A stretch of DNA of 64,000 nt from Chitinophaga cymbidii (GTDB taxonomy: Bacteria > Bacteroidota > Bacteroidia > Chitinophagales > Chitinophagaceae). The notes below the pieces were generated by a model that worked only from the letters and a program-made list of their open reading frames with translations, was not told the DNA's origin and searched no databases. Below are positions 9,376-16,925 of the stretch, piece by piece. The DNA is taken from contig NZ_BKAU01000004.1 of assembly GCF_007992715.1 (NCBI RefSeq), forward strand, positions 186,001 through 250,000, in the 5' to 3' direction. The first letter of the stretch is position 1, and each line of letters opens with the position of its first letter. The position numbers and the translations under genes are program-made.

Positions 9376-11625
9376 ATGCAGCAGGAATATATCAGGATCA
9401 GGGGCGCCCGCGAGAACAATCTCAAAAATGTATCGCTGGACATCCCGAAAAGGCAGATCACGATCTTTACCGGCGTTTCCGGTTCCGGGAAATCATCTAT
9501 CGTATTCGATACCATCGGCGCAGAGGCGCAGCGGCAGCTGAACGAAACGTTCAGCATGTTCATCCGCAACCGCCTGCCACGCATCAGCCAGCCGGAAGCA
9601 GACGTGATCGAGCATCTATCTACCGCTATCGTGATCGACCAGAAGCGCCTCGGCGGCAATTCCCGCTCTACCATGGGTACCATCACCGATATTTACGCCG
9701 TGCTGCGCCTGCTGTTCTCCCGCATCGGGCAGCCGTTCGTGGGCTATTCCAACACTTTCTCCTTCAACGATCCCTCCGGCATGTGCCCGGAATGCATGGG
9801 CGTTGGGCAGAAGATAGAAGTGGACCTGGACAGGTTCCTGGATAGATCGAAATCACTCAATGAAGGCGCTATCCTGTTCCCCACCTTCGGCGTAGGTACC
9901 TGGTACTGGAAAAGCTATGTGTATTCCGGCCTGCTGGATAACGACAAAAAACTGGAAGACTACACGGAAGACGAGTGGCAGACGCTGCTTTACGGAAAGG
10001 GTACCTTTGAAACCGCGCTGGACAACAATGTGCCCATCACAGCGAAGTTCGAAGGGCTGATAGATAAATTCAACCGGCTGTACATCCAGAAAGATGCCGC
10101 CGAAATGTCCGAGCGGACAAGAAAAAATGCAGAGCAGTTCCTGAAAATGGGAACATGCCCCGCTTGCAAGGGCGCGCGGCTGAACGCCGCCGTGCTGGGC
10201 TGCCGCATCAACGGGCTGAACATCGCCGAGATGTCCGCCATGGAAGTTTCCGCCCTCGTAGGCATCGTGGAAAAGATACAAGACCCCATTGCCGCGCCGA
10301 TGATCGCTTCGCTGGCCATGCGCCTGCAGCACCTGGTGGATATCGGCCTCGGTTACCTGAGCCTCGACCGGGAAACGGCCACGCTTTCGGGCGGGGAATC
10401 ACAGCGCATCAAAATGGTGAAACACCTCAACAGCAGCCTTGTTGATATCATCTATATTTTCGACGAGCCGAGCATCGGCCTGCATCCGCGGGACGTGCAC
10501 CGTCTGAACGAACTGCTCGTGAAGCTGCGCGACAAGGGCAACACCATCCTCGTGGTGGAGCACGACCCTGATGTGATCCGCATTGCCGATCATATTGTGG
10601 ACATCGGCCCCAAAGCCGGCAGCAACGGCGGAGAAGTGGTATACCAGGGCAGCTATGACGGGCTGTTGCAGGCGGATACCCTCACCGGCAGGTTCCTCCA
10701 CAAAAAAACAACGCTGAAAGACAAAGTGAGGCAACCCACCGGCGCGCTCTCCATCCGTAACGCCCATATCCACAACCTGCGGAACATTTCCATCGATATT
10801 CCCACCGGCGTACTGACGGCCGTAACCGGCGTGGCAGGCTCCGGCAAAAGCTCGCTGATCAACAAAGTATTCCTGTCGCAACACCCGGAAGCGGTGGTGA
10901 TAGACCAGTCCGCCGTAGGCGCCTCCATCCGCTCCAACCCGGCCACCTATACCGGCATCATGGACGACATCCGCCAGCTCTTCGGCAAAGCCAACAAAGT
11001 AAGCGCATCGCTGTTCAGCTTCAACTCCAAAGGTGCTTGTCCCGGTTGCCAGGGCCTCGGCTTCATTTTCACCGACCTCGCTTTCCTGGAACCTATCCGC
11101 ACCATCTGCGAGATATGCAACGGCAAGCGCTTTTCCGAAGAGGTGCTGCAATACACCCTGCATGGCAAGACCATCACGGACGTGCTGGAAATGACGGTGG
11201 AACAGGCGCTGGATTTCTTTCAGCGCAAGGAAGTAAAGAACAAACTGAAAGCCATGTACGACGTGGGGCTGGATTACCTCACGCTGGGCCAGCCGCTCAG
11301 CACGCTTTCCGGCGGCGAATGTCAGCGCATCAAGCTGGCCGGCGAACTGCACAAAAGCGGAAGCATCTATGTGATGGATGAACCCACCACCGGCCTGCAT
11401 TTATCGGATACCGGCCATTTGCTGGAGATCATCGACCGGCTGGTGGACCTCGGCAATACGGTAGTGGTGATAGAACATAACACGGATGTGATCCGGCATG
11501 CGGACTGGATCATAGATCTCGGTCCCGGTGGCGGCAAAGACGGCGGCAGGATCGTATTTGAAGGAACGCCGCAGGAAATTCTGAACGCCGAAGGATCACT
11601 AACCGGGAAGTATTTGCTAATTTAG
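9376..11625 (+). CDS. Short UvrA-like ABC ATPase lacking the UvrB-binding domain
   Basis: A tandem ABC ATPase of 749 residues, about 190 shorter than housekeeping UvrA. Two Walker A motifs are visible (GVSGSGKSS near 33 and GVAGSGKSS near 487), two signatures (LSGGESQRI and LSGGECQRI) and two Walker B regions (IFDEPSIGLH, VMDEPTTGLH). Zinc-type cysteine pairs occur twice (CPECMGVG/CPACKGAR and CPGCQGLGF/CEICNGKRF). The roughly 130-residue UvrB-binding insert of canonical UvrA is missing. Such short paralogues are known in resistance to DNA-binding drugs and in unknown roles, so a repair function should not be assumed. The gene seems monocistronic, between a terminator and an unrelated gene. 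Confidence 0.88.
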   Translation: MQQEYIRIRGARENNLKNVSLDIPKRQITIFTGVSGSGKSSIVFDTIGAEAQRQLNETFSMFIRNRLPRISQPEADVIEHLSTAIVIDQKRLGGNSRSTMGTITDIYAVLRLLFSRIGQPFVGYSNTFSFNDPSGMCPECMGVGQKIEVDLDRFLDRSKSLNEGAILFPTFGVGTWYWKSYVYSGLLDNDKKLEDYTEDEWQTLLYGKGTFETALDNNVPITAKFEGLIDKFNRLYIQKDAAEMSERTRKNAEQFLKMGTCPACKGARLNAAVLGCRINGLNIAEMSAMEVSALVGIVEKIQDPIAAPMIASLAMRLQHLVDIGLGYLSLDRETATLSGGESQRIKMVKHLNSSLVDIIYIFDEPSIGLHPRDVHRLNELLVKLRDKGNTILVVEHDPDVIRIADHIVDIGPKAGSNGGEVVYQGSYDGLLQADTLTGRFLHKKTTLKDKVRQPTGALSIRNAHIHNLRNISIDIPTGVLTAVTGVAGSGKSSLINKVFLSQHPEAVVIDQSAVGASIRSNPATYTGIMDDIRQLFGKANKVSASLFSFNSKGACPGCQGLGFIFTDLAFLEPIRTICEICNGKRFSEEVLQYTLHGKTITDVLEMTVEQALDFFQRKEVKNKLKAMYDVGLDYLTLGQPLSTLSGGECQRIKLAGELHKSGSIYVMDEPTTGLHLSDTGHLLEIIDRLVDLGNTVVVIEHNTDVIRHADWIIDLGPGGGKDGGRIVFEGTPQEILNAEGSLTGKYLLI

Positions 11626-11646
11626 GAGTAGCTTAACAAACAGTCC

Positions 11647-12390
11647 ATGAAGATCATCATCCCGCTTTTGATGTTGTTTGCCGCTCCATCCTTCGCACAA
11701 TCCCTGACCGCCACGATCCTGGAAAAGGACAGCCTGTTCTGGCAGGCGTACAATCAATGCGACCTGCCGGCGTTCCGGCAGTTTTTTACGGACGATGTGG
11801 AGTTTTATCACGACAAAGGCGGCCTCACGCAGGGAGCCGACAGGCTGACCAGCAACATGAAAGCGAATTTGTGCAGCAACACGGGCTTCGGGCTGAGACG
11901 GGAAGTGATCGAAGGTAGCGTAAAGGTATATCCGCTGCAGCAGTCAGACACTATTTACGGAGCGATCATCTCCGGCGATCATGTATTTTACATCCTGGAA
12001 AAAGGTAAGGCGGAGCGGCTGGACGGACAGGCGAAATTCACGCACGTATGGGTGCTGAAGAACGGTGAATGGAAAATGTCCCGCGTACTCAGCTACGATC
12101 ATGGCCCCGTGAAGTACGTCAACAAACGCAAGGCGGTTACGCTGCCGGATGCCGTGATCAGCGGTTACGCCGGAACGTATGCCGGTCCGCATACCCCATC
12201 GCTGATCATCGAAAAGGAAGAAAACCGGCTGGTGATCGTCAATGGTGATAAAAAGATGGATATTTATCCTGAAAATGATCATCTCTTCTTTTCCCGCGAG
12301 CGCGATCTTACTTTTGACTTTGTTGAGAAAGGATTGATCGTGCGGGAAAGCGGTGAGATAGTGGAGCAACTGGCATATAAAGGAAAATAA
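11647..12390 (+). CDS. Exported NTF2-like (SnoaL/DUF4440) domain protein
   Basis: Secreted or periplasmic protein of 247 residues with a signal peptide ending near residue 18 (APSFAQ). Residues 20-155 form one NTF2-like cone: LFWQAYNQCDLPAFRQFFTDD, an internal VEGxV-like strand and a closing KFTHVWVLKNGEWKMSRVLSYDH, all typical of the DUF4440/SnoaL group. The rest (165-245) resembles a small beta-domain seen behind hydrolases in Bacteroidota (YAGTYAGPH). The family includes both enzymes and ligand-binding proteins, and no catalytic residues can be identified. It starts 21 nt after the UvrA-like gene, so cotranscription is possible. Confidence 0.75.
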   Translation: MKIIIPLLMLFAAPSFAQSLTATILEKDSLFWQAYNQCDLPAFRQFFTDDVEFYHDKGGLTQGADRLTSNMKANLCSNTGFGLRREVIEGSVKVYPLQQSDTIYGAIISGDHVFYILEKGKAERLDGQAKFTHVWVLKNGEWKMSRVLSYDHGPVKYVNKRKAVTLPDAVISGYAGTYAGPHTPSLIIEKEENRLVIVNGDKKMDIYPENDHLFFSRERDLTFDFVEKGLIVRESGEIVEQLAYKGK

Positions 12391-12395
12391 AAAGT

Positions 12396-12785
12396 ATGGA
12401 AGAACTGTACGCCGGCAAATGGACGGGGCAATATACTTACGGGGATGAGTACGCTGAGGAGCTTAGAGGGCTCTCCGTGCCTTTTATTATCGACATACAG
12501 GTGGATGACGATGGCGAGTTGGAAGGGATGTGCATGGATATGGATGAAGAGCAGCTGGAAGCAGTTGTGAAAGGTTATATCGAGGACGGCTACATTAGTT
12601 TTATAAAAAAGTATATGGAGACCGATCCGGGGGGAGAGCCGGTATTTATGGATATTCATTATTACGGAGAATACCGCGATGGGGCATTTGCGGGAGAATG
12701 GGAAATTGAATGGTCGGTGATTAATGAAGCAGGTAGCCGGGTGGAGTATTTGAGCACGGGTATCTGGGAAATGCGGAGGTTATGA
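12396..12785 (+). CDS. Small acidic protein of unknown function
   Basis: A 129-residue cytoplasmic protein without signal peptide or membrane segment. It is rich in Asp/Glu and Gly/Tyr (GQYTYGDEYAEELRG, DVDDDGELEGMCMDMDEE) and seems all-beta. I do not recognise the family. It begins 5 nt after the NTF2-like gene and its stop overlaps the start of the GrpB-family gene by 4 nt (ATGA), so it belongs to the same transcript and is a real gene. Confidence 0.7.
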   Translation: MEELYAGKWTGQYTYGDEYAEELRGLSVPFIIDIQVDDDGELEGMCMDMDEEQLEAVVKGYIEDGYISFIKKYMETDPGGEPVFMDIHYYGEYRDGAFAGEWEIEWSVINEAGSRVEYLSTGIWEMRRL

Positions 12786-13330
12786 GCAGAATCACGATCG
12801 AAGATTATTCCCCGCAATGGCCAGTGGAATATGAACGTCTTAAAAAGATATATGAGCAGCATCTCGGCCATCTGGCCGCGGACATACAGCATGTAGGCAG
12901 CACTTCCGTGCCCGGCTTGCCGGCCAAGCCGATACTGGACATCGATATCATTATCGATGATGAAGAAAAGCTGCCCGCGGTGATAAAAATACTGGAAAGT
13001 ATCGGGTATCAGTATGCCGGTGACCTGGGCATCAAAGACCGTTACGCTTTCAGGGCGCCTTCATCTTCCACAGTTGCGCATCATCTTTACGTTTGCCTGG
13101 CCGGCAGCGATAGCCTCCTCAATCATTTAAAGTTCCGTGACTATCTGCGTGCGAATCCCGAAGCGGCGGTGCAGTATGGGTCGTTGAAGAAACAACTGGC
13201 CGTTGCATTTGCCGATGACATAGATGGATATGTTGAGCAAAAGACGGCATTTATTACCGGTGTGCTGGAAAGAAGCGGGTTTGCGCAGGATGTGATCAAA
13301 GAGATCGCTTTGCAGAACAGGAAGAAATAA
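12782..13330 (+). CDS. GrpB-family (UPF0157) nucleotidyltransferase-fold protein
   Basis: A 182-residue protein with the GrpB pattern: an N-terminal IEDYSPQWPVEYERLK stretch, the helical segment ending in IQHVGSTSVPGLPAKPILDIDI, and a later FRDYLRANPEAA helix. The GSTSVPGLxxKPxxDI segment (about 40-58) is the nucleotidyltransferase-like motif of the family, with acidic residues suited to metal binding. Biochemical function of the family is not established. Translationally coupled to the gene upstream through a 4-nt overlap. Confidence 0.87.
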   Translation: MSRITIEDYSPQWPVEYERLKKIYEQHLGHLAADIQHVGSTSVPGLPAKPILDIDIIIDDEEKLPAVIKILESIGYQYAGDLGIKDRYAFRAPSSSTVAHHLYVCLAGSDSLLNHLKFRDYLRANPEAAVQYGSLKKQLAVAFADDIDGYVEQKTAFITGVLERSGFAQDVIKEIALQNRKK

Positions 13331-13409
13331 GATAACATCCTTCGTTGCGGCCCCATTCCACCTGCTTACCTCAATTTCCCGTAAATTCGCGCTCATAAAA
13401 ATCAGTAAT

Positions 13410-14441
13410 ATGGAATTAGGCATCAGCACCTTCGGAGAAGTACAGCCCGAAGGCGTATCGGGAAAGGCAGTAGCATCGCACCGCAGCATGCAGGAATTGA
13501 TCGCGGAAGCAAAAATGGCCGATGAGAGCGGGCTGGACGTGTATGCGCTCGGCGAACATCATCGCCCCGACTTCATCATATCCGCCCCGGAAGTAGCGCT
13601 GGCAGCGGTGGCAACGGCCACAAAGAAGATACGTCTTTCCAGCTCCGTTACCGTACTTAGTTCGGCGGACCCGGTGCGCGTATTCCAGAACTTCGCTACG
13701 CTGGACCTGGTATCTGGCGGAAGGGCGGAGATCATGGCAGGCAGGGGCTCGTTCACCGAATCATTCCCGCTGTTCGGCTACAGCCTGCAGGACTATGATG
13801 CTTTGTTCGACGAGAAACTGGACCTGCTGCTGCGCATCAATGAGCAGGAGGTGATCACCTGGAAAGGAAAATACAGGGCGCCGCTTTTTCAGAAAGGCAT
13901 ATATCCGAGACCGTTACAGCCGTCGTTGCCGGTGTGGCGCGCCGTGGGTGGTACGCCCGCTTCCGCTGTCAGCTCCGGGCGGCTGAACCTGCCGATGATG
14001 GTGGCCATTCTCGGTGGAAGACCGGCGCAATATGTACCTTTTGTTGAACTATACCGCAAATCCGCCCGGGAAGCCGGGCATGACCCCGCAGCACTGCAAC
14101 TCGGTATTAACTCACAATTCCACATCGCCGAAAATTCAGATCAGGCCGCCGACGAATTTTTTCCTTCCTACGAAAAGCTGATGAACAGGGTAGGAAAGGA
14201 GCGCGGATGGTCACCCATCACCCGCGACCAGTTCGAGATCATGCGCCTGCCGGAAGGCCCGCTGTTCGTGGGCAATGTGCAGGAGGTGACGGACAAGATC
14301 ATTTACCAGCACGGGCTGTTCAAACATACCCGCTTCCTTGGGCAGCTCATTAAAGGATATATCGATCATGGGAAGGTGTTGAAGGCGATTGAGTTGTTTG
14401 GTACGAAAGTGGCGCCCGCGGTGCGGGAGGCTTTGGGGTAG
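13410..14441 (+). CDS. LLM-class (luciferase-like) flavin-dependent oxidoreductase
   Basis: Predicted FMN-dependent oxidoreductase with TIM-barrel fold, 343 residues, the normal size. Recognisable segments are GLDVYALGEHHRPDF (about 41-55), IRLSSSVTVLSSADPVRVFQNFATLDLVSGGRAEIMAGRG broken over residues 74-114, and VGNVQEVTDKI near 290. The family oxidises diverse substrates such as alkanes, alkanesulfonates or coenzyme-bound compounds; substrate cannot be read here. The gene is separate from the GrpB gene by 79 nt and probably has its own promoter. Confidence 0.9.
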   Translation: MELGISTFGEVQPEGVSGKAVASHRSMQELIAEAKMADESGLDVYALGEHHRPDFIISAPEVALAAVATATKKIRLSSSVTVLSSADPVRVFQNFATLDLVSGGRAEIMAGRGSFTESFPLFGYSLQDYDALFDEKLDLLLRINEQEVITWKGKYRAPLFQKGIYPRPLQPSLPVWRAVGGTPASAVSSGRLNLPMMVAILGGRPAQYVPFVELYRKSAREAGHDPAALQLGINSQFHIAENSDQAADEFFPSYEKLMNRVGKERGWSPITRDQFEIMRLPEGPLFVGNVQEVTDKIIYQHGLFKHTRFLGQLIKGYIDHGKVLKAIELFGTKVAPAVREALG

Positions 14442-14566
14442 CCCTGTGCAGACGTGTGCTCCTGCTGTTGCTTATTTTTTTACTATTGACAACCTTTTGA
14501 GCAGACCGATGTTTAATTGAGTATATGAGCTTTTGAACAACCCTATAATAGTAAAGAGAACCTGCC

Positions 14567-14767
14567 TTGCACCCCGACGGCAATATCCTGTATTTTGCTT
14601 CGGAAAGGCCTGGAGGGCTCGGCGGAACGGACATCTATTACTGCGTTAAGAACGATTCCGGATGGGCGGCTCCGGTGAATGCTGGCCCGCTCATCAATAC
14701 GCCGGGCAATGACATGTTCCCTTACATCAGCGTTGCCGGGGATCCTTATTTTCCTTTATCTCGTTAA
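14567..14767 (+). pseudogene. Fragment of a PD40 (WD40-like) propeller protein
   Basis: About 60 codons encode one and a half PD40 propeller blades: HPDGNILYFASERPGGLGG, then DIYYCVKNDSGWAAPVNAG and NTPGNDMFPYISVAG. This is the pattern of the OmpA/TPR-associated PD40 proteins of Bacteroidota, which are normally several hundred residues long. Nothing related lies on either side, and the only start is a TTG inside a blade, so it is a remnant of a deleted gene rather than a functional protein. Confidence 0.72.
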
Positions 14768-14809
14768 TTCTTCCTGCAACGACGTTATACGACCCGGCTT
14801 AACGAAAGC

Positions 14810-15106
14810 TCAGGAATGAGCCCTGATCATCTGTTCCAGCTCTTTTGCCTGCACGACGCCTGATTGCCGCCACAATGCCTTGCCGTTTTTGAACAGGATC
14901 AGCGTGGGGACGCCCTGCACCTGGTAGGCCATCGCTGCCGCGGGGTTCTTGTCCACATCCACCTTAATAATGGTGGCGGCTTCTCCGAGATCACTTTTCA
15001 GATTTTTAAGGATGGGTTCCATCGTTCTGCAGGGACCGCACCAGGTGGCGAAGAAATCCACCAGTACCGGCTTGTCGCTATTGATCATTTCAGCAAATGT
15101 GGCCAT
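14810..15106 (-). CDS. Thioredoxin
   Basis: Small cytoplasmic disulfide reductase of 98 residues, a normal length. The WCGPC active site is at residues 22-26, with the preceding KPVLVDFFAT strand and the cis-proline loop GVPTL near 68-72. No signal peptide. It follows the SusD gene on the same strand, but a strong terminator separates them, so it is an independent transcription unit. It could serve ribonucleotide reductase or other cytoplasmic reductions; a gene symbol is not given because several thioredoxins are usual in these genomes. Confidence 0.93.
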   Translation of the reverse strand: MATFAEMINSDKPVLVDFFATWCGPCRTMEPILKNLKSDLGEAATIIKVDVDKNPAAAMAYQVQGVPTLILFKNGKALWRQSGVVQAKELEQMIRAHS

Positions 15107-15157
15107 GCTCGTTGCTTTAAGGTCGTTTTACGCAAAAATCGTGCTATTTCGCCACAT

Positions 15158-15191
15158 AAAAAAAGGGGGCCGGCTACAAAAGCCAGCCCCT
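15158..15191 (-). terminator. Rho-independent terminator of the second SusCD operon
   Basis: Read on the minus strand, an 11-bp GC-rich stem (15181-15191 with 15165-15175, one mismatch or wobble) with loop of 5 nt is followed by seven T residues (15164-15158). It lies 23 nt beyond the SusD stop codon. Confidence 0.87.
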
Positions 15192-15213
15192 CTTCTCATG
15201 CATCATGAACTGG

Positions 15214-16902
15214 TTACTCAAACCCGTTCGGTTTCAATAAAGGATTGGAATTCAACGCCCTTGCAGGTATGGGGAATACACTTCTGTCCCTGCTGTCAGC
15301 CGGTTTGTCCCACCATTCATTGCCGAACCTGTTCCAGCGCACGAGGTCCGTTCTGCGGTGACGTTCACCAATAAATTCGCGGCCCAGCTCATTTACAAAT
15401 TCATCATCCGTCAGTCTTGCGATGTTCGTTACATAGCTTTGCGCCGGCCAGTCCGCAAGCGCAAAATTCCTGCTGCGCACGGCATCCAGCAACGCGGCTG
15501 CGCCCGGTACGTCGCCCGCGCGGTATTTGCATTCCGCGAGCGAATAGTAGATCTCCGCGAGCCTGATCTCCGTGGCGGAGTTGAACTGGAAGAACTGCTG
15601 CGACATGGGCAGCCAGGGGAACTTGATCAGCCTTACGCCTGAATTTTCTTCCCCCGTGATCACATGCGAGCCCTCATTCCAGCGCCCGCCGGGCTTTTCA
15701 GAGAACCTCGCCACCTGGTCCACATACACCAGCGGCTTGCCGTTGTACTCTTCCGTGCCGTTGACGGGCTTGGTACTGTCGAAGCCAAAGTCGGTCGCGG
15801 TATTAAATTCATATTGCGGGCCGATCAGGAAGAAGCCTTCGTAATCCGCATTTTTGGAAGTGGTCCGGAATGCCTGTTTCCTTTTGTCGGTGGCGGCAAA
15901 CCTTTCGTACGGCATGCCGAGCTTGTAGGTGTACAGCGCGCCGTCCGGGTTGCGGGAAGGGGTGAGGTGAATACCGTTCCAGGAACCCCAGTCATTGTCC
16001 AGCGAGTAACGTGACTGGTAATGCATCGTAGCGTTGTACATCCAGCTGAATTCGTAGAGATTCTTGGCGTGGGGGAATTCGAAGATGTTTTCCGGGGAAC
16101 GGTAATCCTTGATACCGGAGCGGAACGGCCCGCGGTAGTCCGTGTCAATGGAGTAGGTGCCGTAATCCCCGTCAATGAGGTCCTGCGCTACGGTGGCGCA
16201 TTCTGTGTATTTCGCTGTGCCGATCCATTTTTCCGCGTTCAGATACAGGCGAACGAGCAATGCGGCCGCTCCGCCCTGATCCCAGCGGCCAACGCCGCCG
16301 TTCTTGGGCAGCAGGGGAAGTGCTTCTTTCAGCTCGGTTTCGATGTAGGTGAATACTTCCTGCGGGGTGGACTGCGCTGCGATGGTCTGGGGTTCCGTAT
16401 AGATCGGAATGTCCCGGAAATAATCGATCAGGAAGAGGTAGAACCAGGCGCGGAGCACGCGCAGTTCGGCAACATGCTGCTGCTGGTCTTCCTCGGTCAT
16501 GTCAAACAATGAATAGTCAAGGCCGGCGAGATCTTTCATGATCACGTTGCACTGTGCAATGCCCTGGTAGGGGCCTACCCATCCGCCGTTGATATGCCCG
16601 TCGTCGGGCGTCCAGGTGTGGCCGTGCATGCGCACCCAGTCGCCGCCATCATAACCGTGTTTTCCTTTTTGCGTCCATACGAACTGGTCCGCGGTTAGCT
16701 CGGAGAGTATCCAGCGGTCGCCGTCCCATCCGCACCAGTGCGCATGTTCATACGGCCGCAGCAAAGCCGCGGTCACCGCTTTTTTACTGGTATAATACTG
16801 GTCGGCGGGCGCTACATCAAATGGTTCTTCGTCCAGGTTCGTGCAGGATGTAGCGGCGAATATCGATAACAGCATGACGCTGCATAGTTTCTTCATGTTC
16901 AT
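15214..16902 (-). CDS. SusD/RagB-family surface lipoprotein
   Basis: Outer-membrane lipoprotein of about 562 residues that partners the SusC gene 23 nt upstream. The start at 16902 (or ATG at 16896) gives a clean lipoprotein signal with lipobox AATSC; an in-frame upstream start only adds seven residues. SusD features: LDEEPFDVAPADQYY after the cysteine, VAELRVLRAWFYLFLIDYF helix, and AEIYYSLAECKYRAGD near the C-terminal third, ending with the RRTDLVRWNRFG segment. The family binds glycans or other ligands at the surface and closes the SusC barrel. Substrate is unknown; no enzyme gene accompanies the pair. Confidence 0.95.
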   Translation of the reverse strand: MNMKKLCSVMLLSIFAATSCTNLDEEPFDVAPADQYYTSKKAVTAALLRPYEHAHWCGWDGDRWILSELTADQFVWTQKGKHGYDGGDWVRMHGHTWTPDDGHINGGWVGPYQGIAQCNVIMKDLAGLDYSLFDMTEEDQQQHVAELRVLRAWFYLFLIDYFRDIPIYTEPQTIAAQSTPQEVFTYIETELKEALPLLPKNGGVGRWDQGGAAALLVRLYLNAEKWIGTAKYTECATVAQDLIDGDYGTYSIDTDYRGPFRSGIKDYRSPENIFEFPHAKNLYEFSWMYNATMHYQSRYSLDNDWGSWNGIHLTPSRNPDGALYTYKLGMPYERFAATDKRKQAFRTTSKNADYEGFFLIGPQYEFNTATDFGFDSTKPVNGTEEYNGKPLVYVDQVARFSEKPGGRWNEGSHVITGEENSGVRLIKFPWLPMSQQFFQFNSATEIRLAEIYYSLAECKYRAGDVPGAAALLDAVRSRNFALADWPAQSYVTNIARLTDDEFVNELGREFIGERHRRTDLVRWNRFGNEWWDKPADSRDRSVFPIPARALNSNPLLKPNGFE

Positions 16903-16925
16903 GTCTGTGAGTTTAATGTTCATAG

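Noticed and set aside
9225..9845. Plus-strand frame of about 206 codons overlapping the UvrA-like gene start
   Set aside because: It runs through the terminator and then in another frame of the UvrA-like gene; the Arg/His-rich composition is that of a shadow frame.
9376..11625. Annotation as housekeeping uvrA
   Set aside because: It is about 190 residues too short and lacks the UvrB-binding insert.
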